DNA of 64,000 bases, taken from assembly GCF_011405515.1 (NCBI RefSeq), contig NZ_AP022671.1, positions 3,968,001 through 4,032,000 of the forward strand. The letters run 5' to 3'. This DNA is from Nitrospira sp. KM1. Its GTDB lineage: Bacteria > Nitrospirota > Nitrospiria > Nitrospirales > Nitrospiraceae. A program made the position numbers and the translations under genes. The notes under the pieces are model-generated. The model was given only the letters and a program-made list of their open reading frames with translations. It was not told the origin of the DNA and did not search any database. Of the stretch, positions 47,163 through 56,806 are shown in pieces. How positions within the stretch are numbered: position 1 is the stretch's first letter; each line of letters opens with the position of its first letter.

Positions 47163-48011
47163 TCAGGCGTGGCCGGCCTTATGCCAGGAGGTCCATTCGT
47201 TCGAGAATGCCACGGTTGCGTAGCGTTCGCCAAGGATTTTTGCAACTCGGTTCATCAGCTTGGTGAGTTGCTGGAGTTCGTCTGAGGTCAAGTCTTGACG
47301 GAACCGAGGATGAAGGCCCCAGCGAGTTTCGACTTCTTCTCCGCTGACATTCGACATGACACTGATCAACTTGATTTCATTGCCAGTCTGCGTCTTTGTC
47401 ATCGAGGCGCTGTCGCCGGTCACTGTGGCTATCTCGCCAGGCGAGGACTTCGATGGTGAATCGGGAGGGGTCTGACCTTGAAGAATTGCACTGATAGCCG
47501 GCACGACTGCCGTCGCACAGAGCGTTGCGGCGGAAGTGATTTCCCGATTCCCCGACACACCGAGCGTGTCTGCTATCCGTCCGCCGAATGCGTCGAACAT
47601 GGCATTCTTAGACTTGCTGTCTTCATTGATCGAAAACCGATATTGCTCGTACAGCTCACGGCTTTCGGCGACCGCACCTCCGACCGTCATCATGATCTCC
47701 GTTTGATCGAGACTGGAGCCGAACGCCGGTTCGAGGGCCGTTTTCAAATGCGAGGTGACGGCATCTTCCAATCCGTTCATGAATTCGGGTTGATCTTTGA
47801 TCGGAATGTGAAAGGCCGAGAGGCGGTCGGTCAAATTGAACATGACCTTGATAAACTCCAGGTACAGGCCCCATTCGTCCTGGCGTTTAAGCTTCATCGC
47901 CTGCTGCGGCGCATTTTTCTTCATGACGGTCACCGACTCGCCAGCCACCGCCAGCATCAATTCGGCGAGGGTGCGGAGTTGCTGATGGTATGAACCCTTG
48001 AACGTGGTCAT
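47163..48011 (-). CDS. Conserved hypothetical protein (282 aa)
   Basis: About 282 residues from ATG 48011, chosen because GAGG lies 4 bases upstream; earlier in-frame Met at 48047 has no ribosome-binding site. Helical: YHQQLRTLAELMLAVAGESV, DEWGLYLEFIKVMFNLTDRL, and a C-terminal region with a Ser/Pro-rich linker and VETRWGLHPRFRQDLTSDEL. No signal peptide, although one stretch (AATLCATAVVPAISAILQG) is hydrophobic. I recognise no family or motif. Neighbours (glgP, helicase) give no clue. Confidence 0.65.
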   Translation of the reverse strand: MTTFKGSYHQQLRTLAELMLAVAGESVTVMKKNAPQQAMKLKRQDEWGLYLEFIKVMFNLTDRLSAFHIPIKDQPEFMNGLEDAVTSHLKTALEPAFGSSLDQTEIMMTVGGAVAESRELYEQYRFSINEDSKSKNAMFDAFGGRIADTLGVSGNREITSAATLCATAVVPAISAILQGQTPPDSPSKSSPGEIATVTGDSASMTKTQTGNEIKLISVMSNVSGEEVETRWGLHPRFRQDLTSDELQQLTKLMNRVAKILGERYATVAFSNEWTSWHKAGHA

Positions 48012-48159
48012 GTGCCTCGATGATTCGAAGTAGATATGTGGCGCCATTATAACTGACCGTTCGTCACGCTCCAAGGGGGCGGACGTCGATCGTACCAAGC
48101 ATCGTTGAAACCCGTGCGCTGCTAATGCTATACACCCATTTACACGTCTTCACTCCTCC

Positions 48160-50184
48160 ATGAATCGGGACGTCACGCCGTATATTTTAAAGCGGTCGGC
48201 CGACGACGCGACTCCGCGTCGGCTATCAATTGACTACGCGCGTCTTCTGAACGCACAGCAACTGGCAGCTGTCACCGCGGGAGATGGGCCTTCTCTGGTT
48301 ATCGCGGGGGCGGGAAGCGGAAAGACCCGCACGCTGGTGTATCGTGTCGCATATCTCATCGATTCGGGAGTCGATCCATCCAATATTCTTCTATTGACCT
48401 TTACGAGAAAATCGGCTCAAGAGATGTTGGATCGGGCAGGAGAATTGATTGGAGGCAGGAGCGCGAACGTGTGTGGCGGAACATTTCATTCCGTCGCAAA
48501 TATGTTATTGCGTCGATATGGCCGCGCCATAGGGTTGGTGCCGGGATTTACCATATTGGATCGTGGCGATGCCGAGGATTTGATCGCCATGGTCAGATCT
48601 CAATTGGGGCTGAACGAAAAGGACAAGCGCTTTCCCCGTAAGGGCACCATTGCGGAAATGTTCAGTAAAAGCGAAAACACGCTGCGCACGCTTGATGACA
48701 TCGTCATTGAAGAGTTCAGTCATTTCGCCGACCATCTGGATGCGTTGGCTCAATTGCAGCAAGGGTATCGACTTGCGAAACAGCAACGGCAGTTGGTGGA
48801 TTATGACGATCTCTTAGTCGCATTGCGCCGGTTATTGACGGAAGACCAGGCGTCGCGCCAATCGATCTCCCGACTGTTTCGATATATTCTCGTCGACGAA
48901 TATCAGGATACGAATCGTTTGCAGGCCGACGTGATCAGGAATCTGGCGGCGACTCACCAGAATGTCATGGTTGTGGGCGATGACAGCCAGTCGATCTATG
49001 CATTCCGCGGCGCCACCTTCAAGAATATTATGGAGTTCCCGAACCTGTTTCCCGGCACGACTATTTATAAGCTGGAAGAGAATTATCGAAGCACGCAACC
49101 GATTCTAAACTTGGCGAACTGTATCATTGAGCAAGCGGTCGAGAAATACACTAAACAGTTGTTTACCAGGAAGCTCGACGGTCCTCTTCCCACCTTGGCA
49201 GAAGCGGCCGGAGAAAATGCGCAATCACGATTCATTGCACAGAAAATCCTGGAACTGCGGGACGAAGGCGTGCCGCTCAGCGAGGTCGCGGTGCTCTTCC
49301 GGTCGAGCTTCCATTCATTTGACCTGGAAATCCAATTGTCACGTCAGGGATTGCCGTTCACGAAACGGGGCGGGGTCAAGTTCATTGAAACGGCGCACGT
49401 GAAGGATGTGCTTGCCCATTTACGGGTTGCGGCAAACTCCCTCGATTCGGTGAGTTGGCATCGGGTTTTGATGCTGGTCGAGGGTATCGGACCCAAGAAG
49501 GCCCAGGATCTGCTGGGAGCCGTCCTGAACTCGAACCGGGGGTATCAGATACTGCGTGAGGTGAGCGGTCGATCAGCGGTCGGCTTGAAAAATCTGGCCA
49601 CCATGCTCGAAGGTCTTTCCGGGTCGAACCTGGAGACGGCCGAGCAAGTCAGTCATGCGTATGAATATTACCTTCCCATTCTCAAAGAGCAATACGACGA
49701 CTATCCAAAGCGGATCCGAGACCTGGATCATCTTCACACGATCGCCGAGGGGTATCCGGATGTTACCCGATTTCTAGCCGATCTCGCGCTTGAGCCGCCG
49801 GATGGAAGCGAAATTGGAGTGGACGCCACGGATCGTGATGACGAACGGATGGTGCTGTCGACAATTCATTCGGCTAAAGGGCTGGAATGGCAGTGTGTGT
49901 TTGTCATTTGGGTCGTTGACGGAAGGTTCCCCTCGGTGTACTCCTTTGTGACTGATGAGGAACTGGAAGAGGAACGCAGATTATTTTATGTCGCGGTGAC
50001 TCGCGCAAAGCGATATTTATATCTCACGTATCCCATCAATATATTCGACAAAAACAGCGGCATGCTCCTTTCAAAGCCCACGCGTTTTCTCGACCATGTC
50101 TCTCCCGCCCTCTTCGATCAACTGGCGTTGATTGAAGAGGGAAGTCATGGCGACTGGTCAGGATATCAAGAAGATCACTTCTAA
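48160..50184 (+). CDS. UvrD/Rep-family DNA helicase
   Basis: 674 residues, the usual length of Rep/PcrA. Motifs in order: Q-motif LNAQQLAAV, Walker A AGAGSGKTRTLVYR (motif I), Ia LLLTFTRKSAQEML, II VDEYQDTNRLQ, III VVGDDSQSIYAFRGA, IV-V STIHSAKGLEWQCVFV, VI VAVTRAKRYLYLTYP. A superfamily 1A helicase with 3'-5' polarity, involved in replication restart or repair. The C-terminal Tudor-like tail typical of PcrA/UvrD is absent, so Rep-like is the closer label. Confidence 0.95.
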   Translation: MNRDVTPYILKRSADDATPRRLSIDYARLLNAQQLAAVTAGDGPSLVIAGAGSGKTRTLVYRVAYLIDSGVDPSNILLLTFTRKSAQEMLDRAGELIGGRSANVCGGTFHSVANMLLRRYGRAIGLVPGFTILDRGDAEDLIAMVRSQLGLNEKDKRFPRKGTIAEMFSKSENTLRTLDDIVIEEFSHFADHLDALAQLQQGYRLAKQQRQLVDYDDLLVALRRLLTEDQASRQSISRLFRYILVDEYQDTNRLQADVIRNLAATHQNVMVVGDDSQSIYAFRGATFKNIMEFPNLFPGTTIYKLEENYRSTQPILNLANCIIEQAVEKYTKQLFTRKLDGPLPTLAEAAGENAQSRFIAQKILELRDEGVPLSEVAVLFRSSFHSFDLEIQLSRQGLPFTKRGGVKFIETAHVKDVLAHLRVAANSLDSVSWHRVLMLVEGIGPKKAQDLLGAVLNSNRGYQILREVSGRSAVGLKNLATMLEGLSGSNLETAEQVSHAYEYYLPILKEQYDDYPKRIRDLDHLHTIAEGYPDVTRFLADLALEPPDGSEIGVDATDRDDERMVLSTIHSAKGLEWQCVFVIWVVDGRFPSVYSFVTDEELEEERRLFYVAVTRAKRYLYLTYPINIFDKNSGMLLSKPTRFLDHVSPALFDQLALIEEGSHGDWSGYQEDHF

Positions 50185-50202
50185 TTCATCACGGCACAAG
50201 AC

Positions 50203-51081
50203 ATGACGTTGAGCTTTCGCCTCATGGTTGTTGCCGCGTGTGCGCCGACGGCTCTTACATTGTGCCTCTGGGATATTGCCTTACCGGCGGAGGAATCTTC
50301 GGTATCTGGTCATATCTGGACGCAGCTTGTGAAGGAATCCGCATCTCTGGGGCTGCCGACCAGATTCCTCCGCGAGGTTCCATCGCAATTCGTAAAATTC
50401 GAGTTCGATGATCTTCAGGCATTTGCTGCTGAATATCATCCTGGTGAGCATCGAATGGTCCTCAACCGTTCGCTCTCATTTAATGCGGCGGGAGGGACGT
50501 TGCGACCACTTAATCGGCTCACCCATACCGAAATTGAAACGCTGTACCATGAACTGTTTCATGCATTCATGGACTATGCGGCGACTAGACAAGAAGGAGC
50601 AGGAACCTCGCTCGAAGTTTTTGCGCGGAAACAACAACGATGCCGTTATAGTGTGGTCCTCATCACACCTGTGGTTCAGCGCCCGGCTGAAACGGAAGAG
50701 CGATTCTTAAGCGATCAAGAGTCTTGGGAAGCATTAAACGAAGCTTGGGCTGTATTCATTGGATGGGCGGTATGGAGTCAATTGGAGTCTGGTCATGGAT
50801 CGGGACGGGCTATTGGGAAGCCGGGAAAAAGTCGCGAGGCCTGGCTGCAGCGTCTTTCTACTGCTGATCAAGAGGGCAAGATCCGCGGCTATTACGAGCC
50901 TTCGAACCCCGAGGAACGGTTAATAGCCAGGAAACGGTATCTTGCCGGCGCTTCTCGGGTATCTTCAGAAGAAATCTCCTATTTAATGCAAAATGCTCTA
51001 GGTTATCCTCTAGATCTCGTTCATCAGGCGCAAAAGGCATTGCACCCGACAGTGCCGGCCTCAGATCTGTCCTGCGGATAG
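50203..51081 (+). CDS. Exported HExxH-containing protein (putative metallopeptidase)
   Basis: 292 residues. Signal peptide (LMVVAACAPTALTLCLW, cleavage near ALP-AE). Residues around 115-125 read TLYHELFHAFMDY: the zinc-peptidase HExxH motif (HELFH). A candidate third ligand is the Glu in SWEALNEAWAVF about 60 residues later, which would fit a gluzincin-type arrangement. No known family matches otherwise. It follows the helicase gene by 18 bp. Enzyme activity is inferred from the motif only. Confidence 0.65.
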   Translation: MTLSFRLMVVAACAPTALTLCLWDIALPAEESSVSGHIWTQLVKESASLGLPTRFLREVPSQFVKFEFDDLQAFAAEYHPGEHRMVLNRSLSFNAAGGTLRPLNRLTHTEIETLYHELFHAFMDYAATRQEGAGTSLEVFARKQQRCRYSVVLITPVVQRPAETEERFLSDQESWEALNEAWAVFIGWAVWSQLESGHGSGRAIGKPGKSREAWLQRLSTADQEGKIRGYYEPSNPEERLIARKRYLAGASRVSSEEISYLMQNALGYPLDLVHQAQKALHPTVPASDLSCG

Positions 51082-51430
51082 TAAGAATGTAGCCCCAAAC
51101 CTTTCGTATCGTAAGTTTCTTCTGTAACGTATCGGTCATTTGTCGGTTCAAGCGCGATGTTTTGTCTGGAGAAGTATGAATATCTCTCACCGAAGCTCAT
51201 CCTCAGCGCAAGTTTTTTTCAGATTCACGACTATAGGGCTTGACTTCGCAGTACTTCATCAATAGAATCGAGCGTTTCTTGAACAAGGCTGTGTCCGTTG
51301 CGCATCTCTTCATCCTTAATAGGCTAAGGACGAGGGAGCTGTGCGTGGACTAGCCTACTCTTGTTTCTCGTGGATGAAACGTCAAAAACAACGATGACTT
51401 TTCAATGCAGTAATTGGAGTTTGCTAGATC
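51082..51430 (+). other. Intergenic stretch with promoter for the tRNA/tuf cluster
   Basis: No gene is apparent. It contains the candidate promoter at 51240-51268. The rest looks like an ordinary leader of about 160 bases before tRNA-Tyr. Confidence 0.4.
51240..51268 (+). promoter_or_regulatory. Candidate promoter of the tRNA-tuf operon
   Basis: TTGACT (51240-51245), 17-bp spacer, TAGAAT (51263-51268). It would drive tRNA-Tyr, -Gly and -Thr and perhaps tuf, although the 160-base leader is long for tRNAs. Confidence 0.4.
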
Positions 51431-51515
51431 GGGCAGGTACCCAAGTGGCCAAAGGGGGCAGACTGTAAATCTGTTGCCATCGGCTTCCAAGGTTCGAATC
51501 CTTGCCTGCCCACCA
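51431..51515 (+). tRNA. tRNA-Tyr (anticodon GTA)
   Basis: 85 nt with a long variable arm: acceptor GGGCAGG/CCTGCCC, anticodon loop CTGTAAA (GTA), T-arm GGTTCGAATCC and encoded CCA. A class II tRNA as expected for bacterial Tyr. Confidence 0.95.
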
Positions 51516-51639
51516 TAGCAGAGCTCGTCGACCGGAAGCCGTCTCACGAATTATGGTGGGCTGCGGCGCCTTTTGCATTATGGCAGTTATGATCGAAACA
51601 ACTCCTCTCTGGATTCAGTGACCATATTCATGATTTCAG

Positions 51640-51714
51640 GCGGGCGTAGCTCAGCGGTAGAGTCCCAGCCTTCCAAGCTGGCTGTCGTGGGTTCAACTCC
51701 CACCGCCCGCTCCA
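51640..51714 (+). tRNA. tRNA-Gly (anticodon TCC)
   Basis: 75 nt: acceptor GCGGGCG/CGCCCGC, anticodon stem CCAGC/GCTGG with loop CTTCCAA (TCC), T-arm GGGTTCAACTCCC, encoded CCA. Reads GGA/GGG. Its 3' 25 bases are repeated downstream at 51855. Confidence 0.95.
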
Positions 51715-51854
51715 AAATGGCTTGGCAATCTGAACCCACGACAGTGGGGATTTCGAAAGGGGTGGACCTCTTTCGTGGGGAGGGCGCGAGGGGGCTGGCC
51801 TCCTCAGCGGGAGTCGGCGAAGCAAGTTTCAGGGCTGAGCTGACGACGGAGTGC

Positions 51855-51879
51855 GGTTCAACTCCCACCGCCCGCTCCA
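51855..51879 (+). repeat. Duplicated 3' end of tRNA-Gly
   Basis: 25 bp identical to 51690-51714 (T-arm, acceptor strand and CCA of tRNA-Gly), 165 bp downstream, without the rest of the tRNA. It could be an integration scar or a partial duplication. The 140 bp between the copies shows no gene. Confidence 0.8.
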
Positions 51880-51974
51880 TAAGGAGCGATGCATCGTCGC
51901 CTGTGTCGGTATGCTCATTCGCGCATAGTGACGGTCAGTACAAAATCATCGGTGAGAGATCATGCGCGATAAAG

Positions 51975-52050
51975 GCCCACGTAGCTCAGTTGGTAGAGCA
52001 CGTCCTTGGTAAGGACGAGGTCACGCGTTCGATCCGCGTCGTGGGCTCCA
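51975..52050 (+). tRNA. tRNA-Thr (anticodon GGT)
   Basis: 76 nt: acceptor GCCCACG/CGTGGGC, D-arm AGCTCAGTTGGTAGAGC, anticodon loop TTGGTAA (GGT), T-arm CGTTCGATCCG, encoded CCA. The tRNA-Thr-tuf order is common in bacteria. Confidence 0.95.
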
Positions 52051-52186
52051 CCGCCACATGCGACCTGACTGAGAGACGACGGACATTCGTCAACGGTTCG
52101 ACTGAACGGACGTCCAGCATGGCGGATGTTTGGCCCCGATAAGAGAACCATGACACCTTCAAAGGTTTTCAGAAAAGGAGTGATGT

Positions 52187-53392
<1,206 letters not shown>

Positions 53393-53465
53393 ACCACAAC
53401 GAGACCCGCTCCGAATGCGCAATCGAGAATGTGAGCGCGGAGATTGACGAAGAACGGGGGTTGCG

Positions 53466-53615
53466 ATGCGAGAAATTATCGACTTAGCCTGTACGGCCTG
53501 CAAGCAGCGGAATTATTCGACCAATAAGAACAAGAAGAACGATCCCGATCGGTTGGAGCGAAATAAGTTCTGCAAGTTTTGCCGAAAGCACACGGCTCAC
53601 AAAGAAGTGAAATAA
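53466..53615 (+). CDS. rpmG: 50S ribosomal protein L33
   Basis: 49 residues: [20 protein letters not shown] then [20 protein letters not shown]. Both CxxC pairs are present (Cys9/12, Cys36/39), the zinc-binding C+ form. A GGGG-rich site precedes the ATG. Standard position between tuf and secE. Confidence 0.95.
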   Translation: MREIIDLACTACKQRNYSTNKNKKNDPDRLERNKFCKFCRKHTAHKEVK

Positions 53616-53651
53616 CTCGATGGCGTGCACGGGAAGGGTTGAGCTGTCGTT

Positions 53652-53726
53652 AGGGGCATGGTGTTAATGGCAGCACATCGGTCTCCAAAACCGAGAGTCT
53701 GGGTTCAAATCCTAGTGCCCCTGCCA
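53652..53726 (+). tRNA. tRNA-Trp (anticodon CCA)
   Basis: 75 nt: acceptor AGGGGCA/TGCCCCT, anticodon loop CTCCAAA (CCA), T-arm GGGTTCAAATCCT, encoded CCA. Placed between rpmG and secE as in many bacteria. Confidence 0.95.
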
Positions 53727-53810
53727 CGATATGTTCAATCGTGCCGGCCGCCGTGCGATGGTTCCAAGTGCCGTGCAGCGGGTTCACATAGTTCAGTGTA
53801 AGGACACATG

Positions 53811-54005
53811 ATGTTTAAGCGGATGATTGATTCAGTAAAGGGATTTCTTTCCGATGTACGAACGGAGTTGAAGAAAGTTTCGTTTCCGACAAAGGCTGAG
53901 ACCATTGGGTCCACGACAGTCGTCATCGTGTTTTGTGTGCTGATGTCGGTCTATTTATCGGTCATTGATTCATTTCTGGTGTGGCTGGTCGGAAAGATTC
54001 TCTAG
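53811..54005 (+). CDS. secE: Preprotein translocase subunit SecE
   Basis: 64 residues (or 65 from ATG 53808). SecE signature DVRTELKKVSFPTKAETIGS followed by a single membrane helix (TVVIVFCVLMSVYLSVIDSF). The single-helix form is usual outside enterobacteria. Part of SecYEG. Confidence 0.95.
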   Translation: MFKRMIDSVKGFLSDVRTELKKVSFPTKAETIGSTTVVIVFCVLMSVYLSVIDSFLVWLVGKIL

Positions 54006-54040
54006 CAATCGTGCTTCAACCAAACGATCGAGGGCAGGGC

Positions 54041-54577
54041 ATGGACAAGAACTGGTATGTGATTCACACCTACGCGGGTTTTGAAGGACGAGTCAAAACC
54101 AGTTTACTCGAGCGAGCCAATCAAATGAATTTATCTGAAAAGCTCGGGCAGGTCCTTGTCCCCACTGAAGATGTGATTGAAATCAAGGACGGGAAAAGGC
54201 GGACATCGCGGAGGAAGTTCTTCCCCGGATATGTCCTCGTCGAACTTGAAACGCCTCTGACGAATGAAACGCTGCAGATGATCAAGGAAACACCGAAAGT
54301 GACGGGATTCGTTGGCGGTGGGGCGCAACCCACGCCCTTAACGAACGATGAGGTCGCGGAACTTCTCAAGCAAGTCGACGCCGGCAGTGCCGGTCCTCGT
54401 GAACAGGTAAAGTTCATCAAGAGCGACAATGTGCGAATCGTCGACGGTCCGTTCCTCGGTTTCAACGGCATGGTGGATGAGGTGGATCAAGACCACAGCC
54501 GGCTCAAGGTCATGGTCAGCATTTTTGGTCGCTCAACGCCCGTTGAGCTTGGATTTTTACAGGTGGAACGCATTTAG
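54041..54577 (+). CDS. nusG: Transcription termination/antitermination protein NusG
   Basis: 178 residues: [23 protein letters not shown] domain, KKFFPGYV-like segment ([14 protein letters not shown]), and C-terminal KOW domain ([20 protein letters not shown]). It links RNA polymerase to Rho or the ribosome. GGGCAGGGC precedes the ATG. Confidence 0.97.
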   Translation: MDKNWYVIHTYAGFEGRVKTSLLERANQMNLSEKLGQVLVPTEDVIEIKDGKRRTSRRKFFPGYVLVELETPLTNETLQMIKETPKVTGFVGGGAQPTPLTNDEVAELLKQVDAGSAGPREQVKFIKSDNVRIVDGPFLGFNGMVDEVDQDHSRLKVMVSIFGRSTPVELGFLQVERI

Positions 54578-54611
54578 CGCGTTTGTTGTTCGAACCAGCA
54601 GGAGTGAGGCT

Positions 54612-55037
54612 ATGGCGAAGGAAGTGTCAGCGCAGATTAAGTTGCAGATTCCGGCCGGTAAAGCGAATCCCGCTCCTCCGGTGGGACCGTCCTTGGGTCA
54701 GCACGGCGTGAATATCATGGAGTTTTGCAAGCAGTTCAACGCCAAAACCCAGAAAGAGGGTGACAGTATCATTCCGGTGATCATCACCGTCTATAAGGAC
54801 CGGACGTTCACATTTGTGATGAAGACACCCCCGGCCTCCGATTTGCTGAAAAAGGCGGCCGGAATCATCAAAGGGTCCGGAGTTCCTCAAAAGGACAAAG
54901 TCGGGAAGATTACGCGCAAGCAGCTGGACGAGATCGCGCAAAAGAAAATGGCCGATCTCAATGCGGCCGACTTGGAAGGCGCAGTGAAGATTATCGAAGG
55001 AACCGCACGGAGCATGGGTGTCGTGATTCAAGGGTAA
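54612..55037 (+). CDS. rplK: 50S ribosomal protein L11
   Basis: 141 residues: [40 protein letters not shown], and the C-terminal RNA-binding [10 protein letters not shown]. Complete, with an AGGAG site. It forms the stalk base with L10/L12 next to EF-G. Confidence 0.97.
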   Translation: MAKEVSAQIKLQIPAGKANPAPPVGPSLGQHGVNIMEFCKQFNAKTQKEGDSIIPVIITVYKDRTFTFVMKTPPASDLLKKAAGIIKGSGVPQKDKVGKITRKQLDEIAQKKMADLNAADLEGAVKIIEGTARSMGVVIQG

Positions 55038-55056
55038 TGTCGAGGCAGAAGGAGCG

Positions 55057-55755
55057 ATGGGTATGGGAAAGAAAATGAAAAGTGCGATGGAAAAGGTCGA
55101 GGAACGCCAGTACCCGCTGCGCGAAGCGGTTGACCTGGTCAAATCGTCGGCTTATGCCAAATTCGATGAATCGGTTGATTTGGCGATCCGCCTCGGAGTG
55201 GATCCGAAACGCTCGGATCAGATGGTGCGCGGGACGACCTCTTTGCCTCACGGAACGGGGAAAAAACTTCGTGTCCTGGTGTTCGCCAAGGGAGAGAAGG
55301 AACAGGAAGCACGCCAGGCCGGCGCTGATTATGTAGGTTCTGATGACCTGATGGAGAAAATCAAAGGCGGGTGGATGGATTTCGATTGTGCCATCTCGAC
55401 TCCGGATCTTATGGCCGCCGTGGGCAAGCTCGGGAAGGTTCTGGGGCCTCGCGGCCTGATGCCCAATCCGAAAACGGGTACCGTCACGTTCGAAGTGGGA
55501 AAGGCCGTGGGCGAGATCCGAAAGGGCCGTGTCGAGTACAAGGTCGAAAAGGCCGGTATCGTTCAGGTTCCGGTGGGAAAAGTGTCTTTCAAGGCGGAGC
55601 AGCTGTTCGACAATGCCTCGGCTATTCTCGAGGCGGTCGTCAAAGCAAAACCGTCTTCTTGTAAGGGCCGGTATCTCAAGAGCGTGACTCTTTCAAGCAC
55701 GATGGGGCCTGGAGTGAGATTGGATGCCGTTGCGCTGACGAAGCAGTGGAGTTAA
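55057..55755 (+). CDS. rplA: 50S ribosomal protein L1
   Basis: 232 residues (or 230 from ATG 55063). [47 protein letters not shown] and [11 protein letters not shown] are all L1 hallmarks. Also autoregulates the rplKA transcript in many bacteria. Confidence 0.97.
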   Translation: MGMGKKMKSAMEKVEERQYPLREAVDLVKSSAYAKFDESVDLAIRLGVDPKRSDQMVRGTTSLPHGTGKKLRVLVFAKGEKEQEARQAGADYVGSDDLMEKIKGGWMDFDCAISTPDLMAAVGKLGKVLGPRGLMPNPKTGTVTFEVGKAVGEIRKGRVEYKVEKAGIVQVPVGKVSFKAEQLFDNASAILEAVVKAKPSSCKGRYLKSVTLSSTMGPGVRLDAVALTKQWS

Positions 55756-55796
55756 TCGACCGGACAGGTATCTAGGGGGAAGGGGAAGGTTCCATC

Positions 55797-56732
55797 ATGA
55801 AGAAGGATGAGAAAGCCACAGCGGTAGCGGAGTTGACGGAGAAGTTCGGCCGCGCACGATTGGCGATTCTGACAGAATGCGCAGGGCTTCCTGTCAACCA
55901 AGTGACGGAGCTTCGCAAGCAACTGCGTGGTGCCAAAGCCGAATACAAGGTGGTCAAGAATACACTGGCGTCGCGGGCTGCGGAGGGAACAGTCCTTTCC
56001 GGATTAAGGACCCATCTGAAGGGACCGACCGGCGTCGTCATCGGATACGACGATCCGGTATTGCCCACCAAAATCCTTCGCGATTTTATCGCAGCAGAAA
56101 AGCGTGAAGAGAAGATCCGCATTACCCTCGGTGTGTTGGAAGGAAAAGTCGTTCAGCCTGCAGAACTCGCCGCCGTGGCGAAGTTGCCTAAGAAGGAAGT
56201 ACTCATCGCCATGTTGCTATCGGCCATGCAAGGCCCGATTCGCGGGGTGGTGTACACCCTCAACGCGGTGTTGTCGAAATTCGTAAGAGTCATTGTTGCC
56301 ATTCAGGATAAACGGAAAGGAGAAGGGGACATGCCAGCTACAGAGGGAAAGTTGTCGCAAGAGGAATTGATCAAGGCGATTGAGAGCATGAGCGTGCTCG
56401 ATCTCGCAGAATTGGTCAAAGGTCTGGAAGATCGCTTTGGAGTCACGGCCGCGGCTCCAATGGCCATGGCCGCAGCGCCTGCCGCCGGTGGTGCCGCTGC
56501 CGCTCCCGCAGAAGAAAAGACGGCGTTCGACGTCATTCTGGCTTCCGCTCCGGCCGATAAGAAAATCCAAGTCATCAAGGTTGTTCGTGAGCTGACCAGC
56601 CTGGGATTGAAGGAGGCCAAAGATCTGGTCGAAGGCGCTCCGAAGCCTGTCAAGACCGGTGTGGCGAAGGAAGAAGCCGATACGATGAAGAAGAAGCTTG
56701 AGGAGAGCGGCGCGAAAGTCGAGATCAAGTAG
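55797..56732 (+). CDS. rplJ-rplL: Ribosomal proteins L10 and L7/L12 in one continuous frame
   Basis: 311 codons without a stop. Residues 1-178 are L10 ([61 protein letters not shown]). From Met179 (position 56331) the sequence is L7/L12 ([20 protein letters not shown], the Ala/Pro hinge, [40 protein letters not shown]). A strong ribosome-binding site (AAAGGAGAAGG, 56316-56326) lies 5-6 bases before Met179, so free L7/L12 can be made by internal initiation, as is needed because the stalk uses several L12 per L10. Termination of L10 alone is not possible in this frame. A base error that removes the L10 stop is the simplest alternative. Confidence 0.85.
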   Translation: MKKDEKATAVAELTEKFGRARLAILTECAGLPVNQVTELRKQLRGAKAEYKVVKNTLASRAAEGTVLSGLRTHLKGPTGVVIGYDDPVLPTKILRDFIAAEKREEKIRITLGVLEGKVVQPAELAAVAKLPKKEVLIAMLLSAMQGPIRGVVYTLNAVLSKFVRVIVAIQDKRKGEGDMPATEGKLSQEELIKAIESMSVLDLAELVKGLEDRFGVTAAAPMAMAAAPAAGGAAAAPAEEKTAFDVILASAPADKKIQVIKVVRELTSLGLKEAKDLVEGAPKPVKTGVAKEEADTMKKKLEESGAKVEIK

Positions 56733-56806
56733 TCTCGGTCGCATGCATCTCGCGGGCGCTCGTATCTGCGGGCGCCCAACCCAACTATTGGAGTGGAGGA
56801 CTGGGA

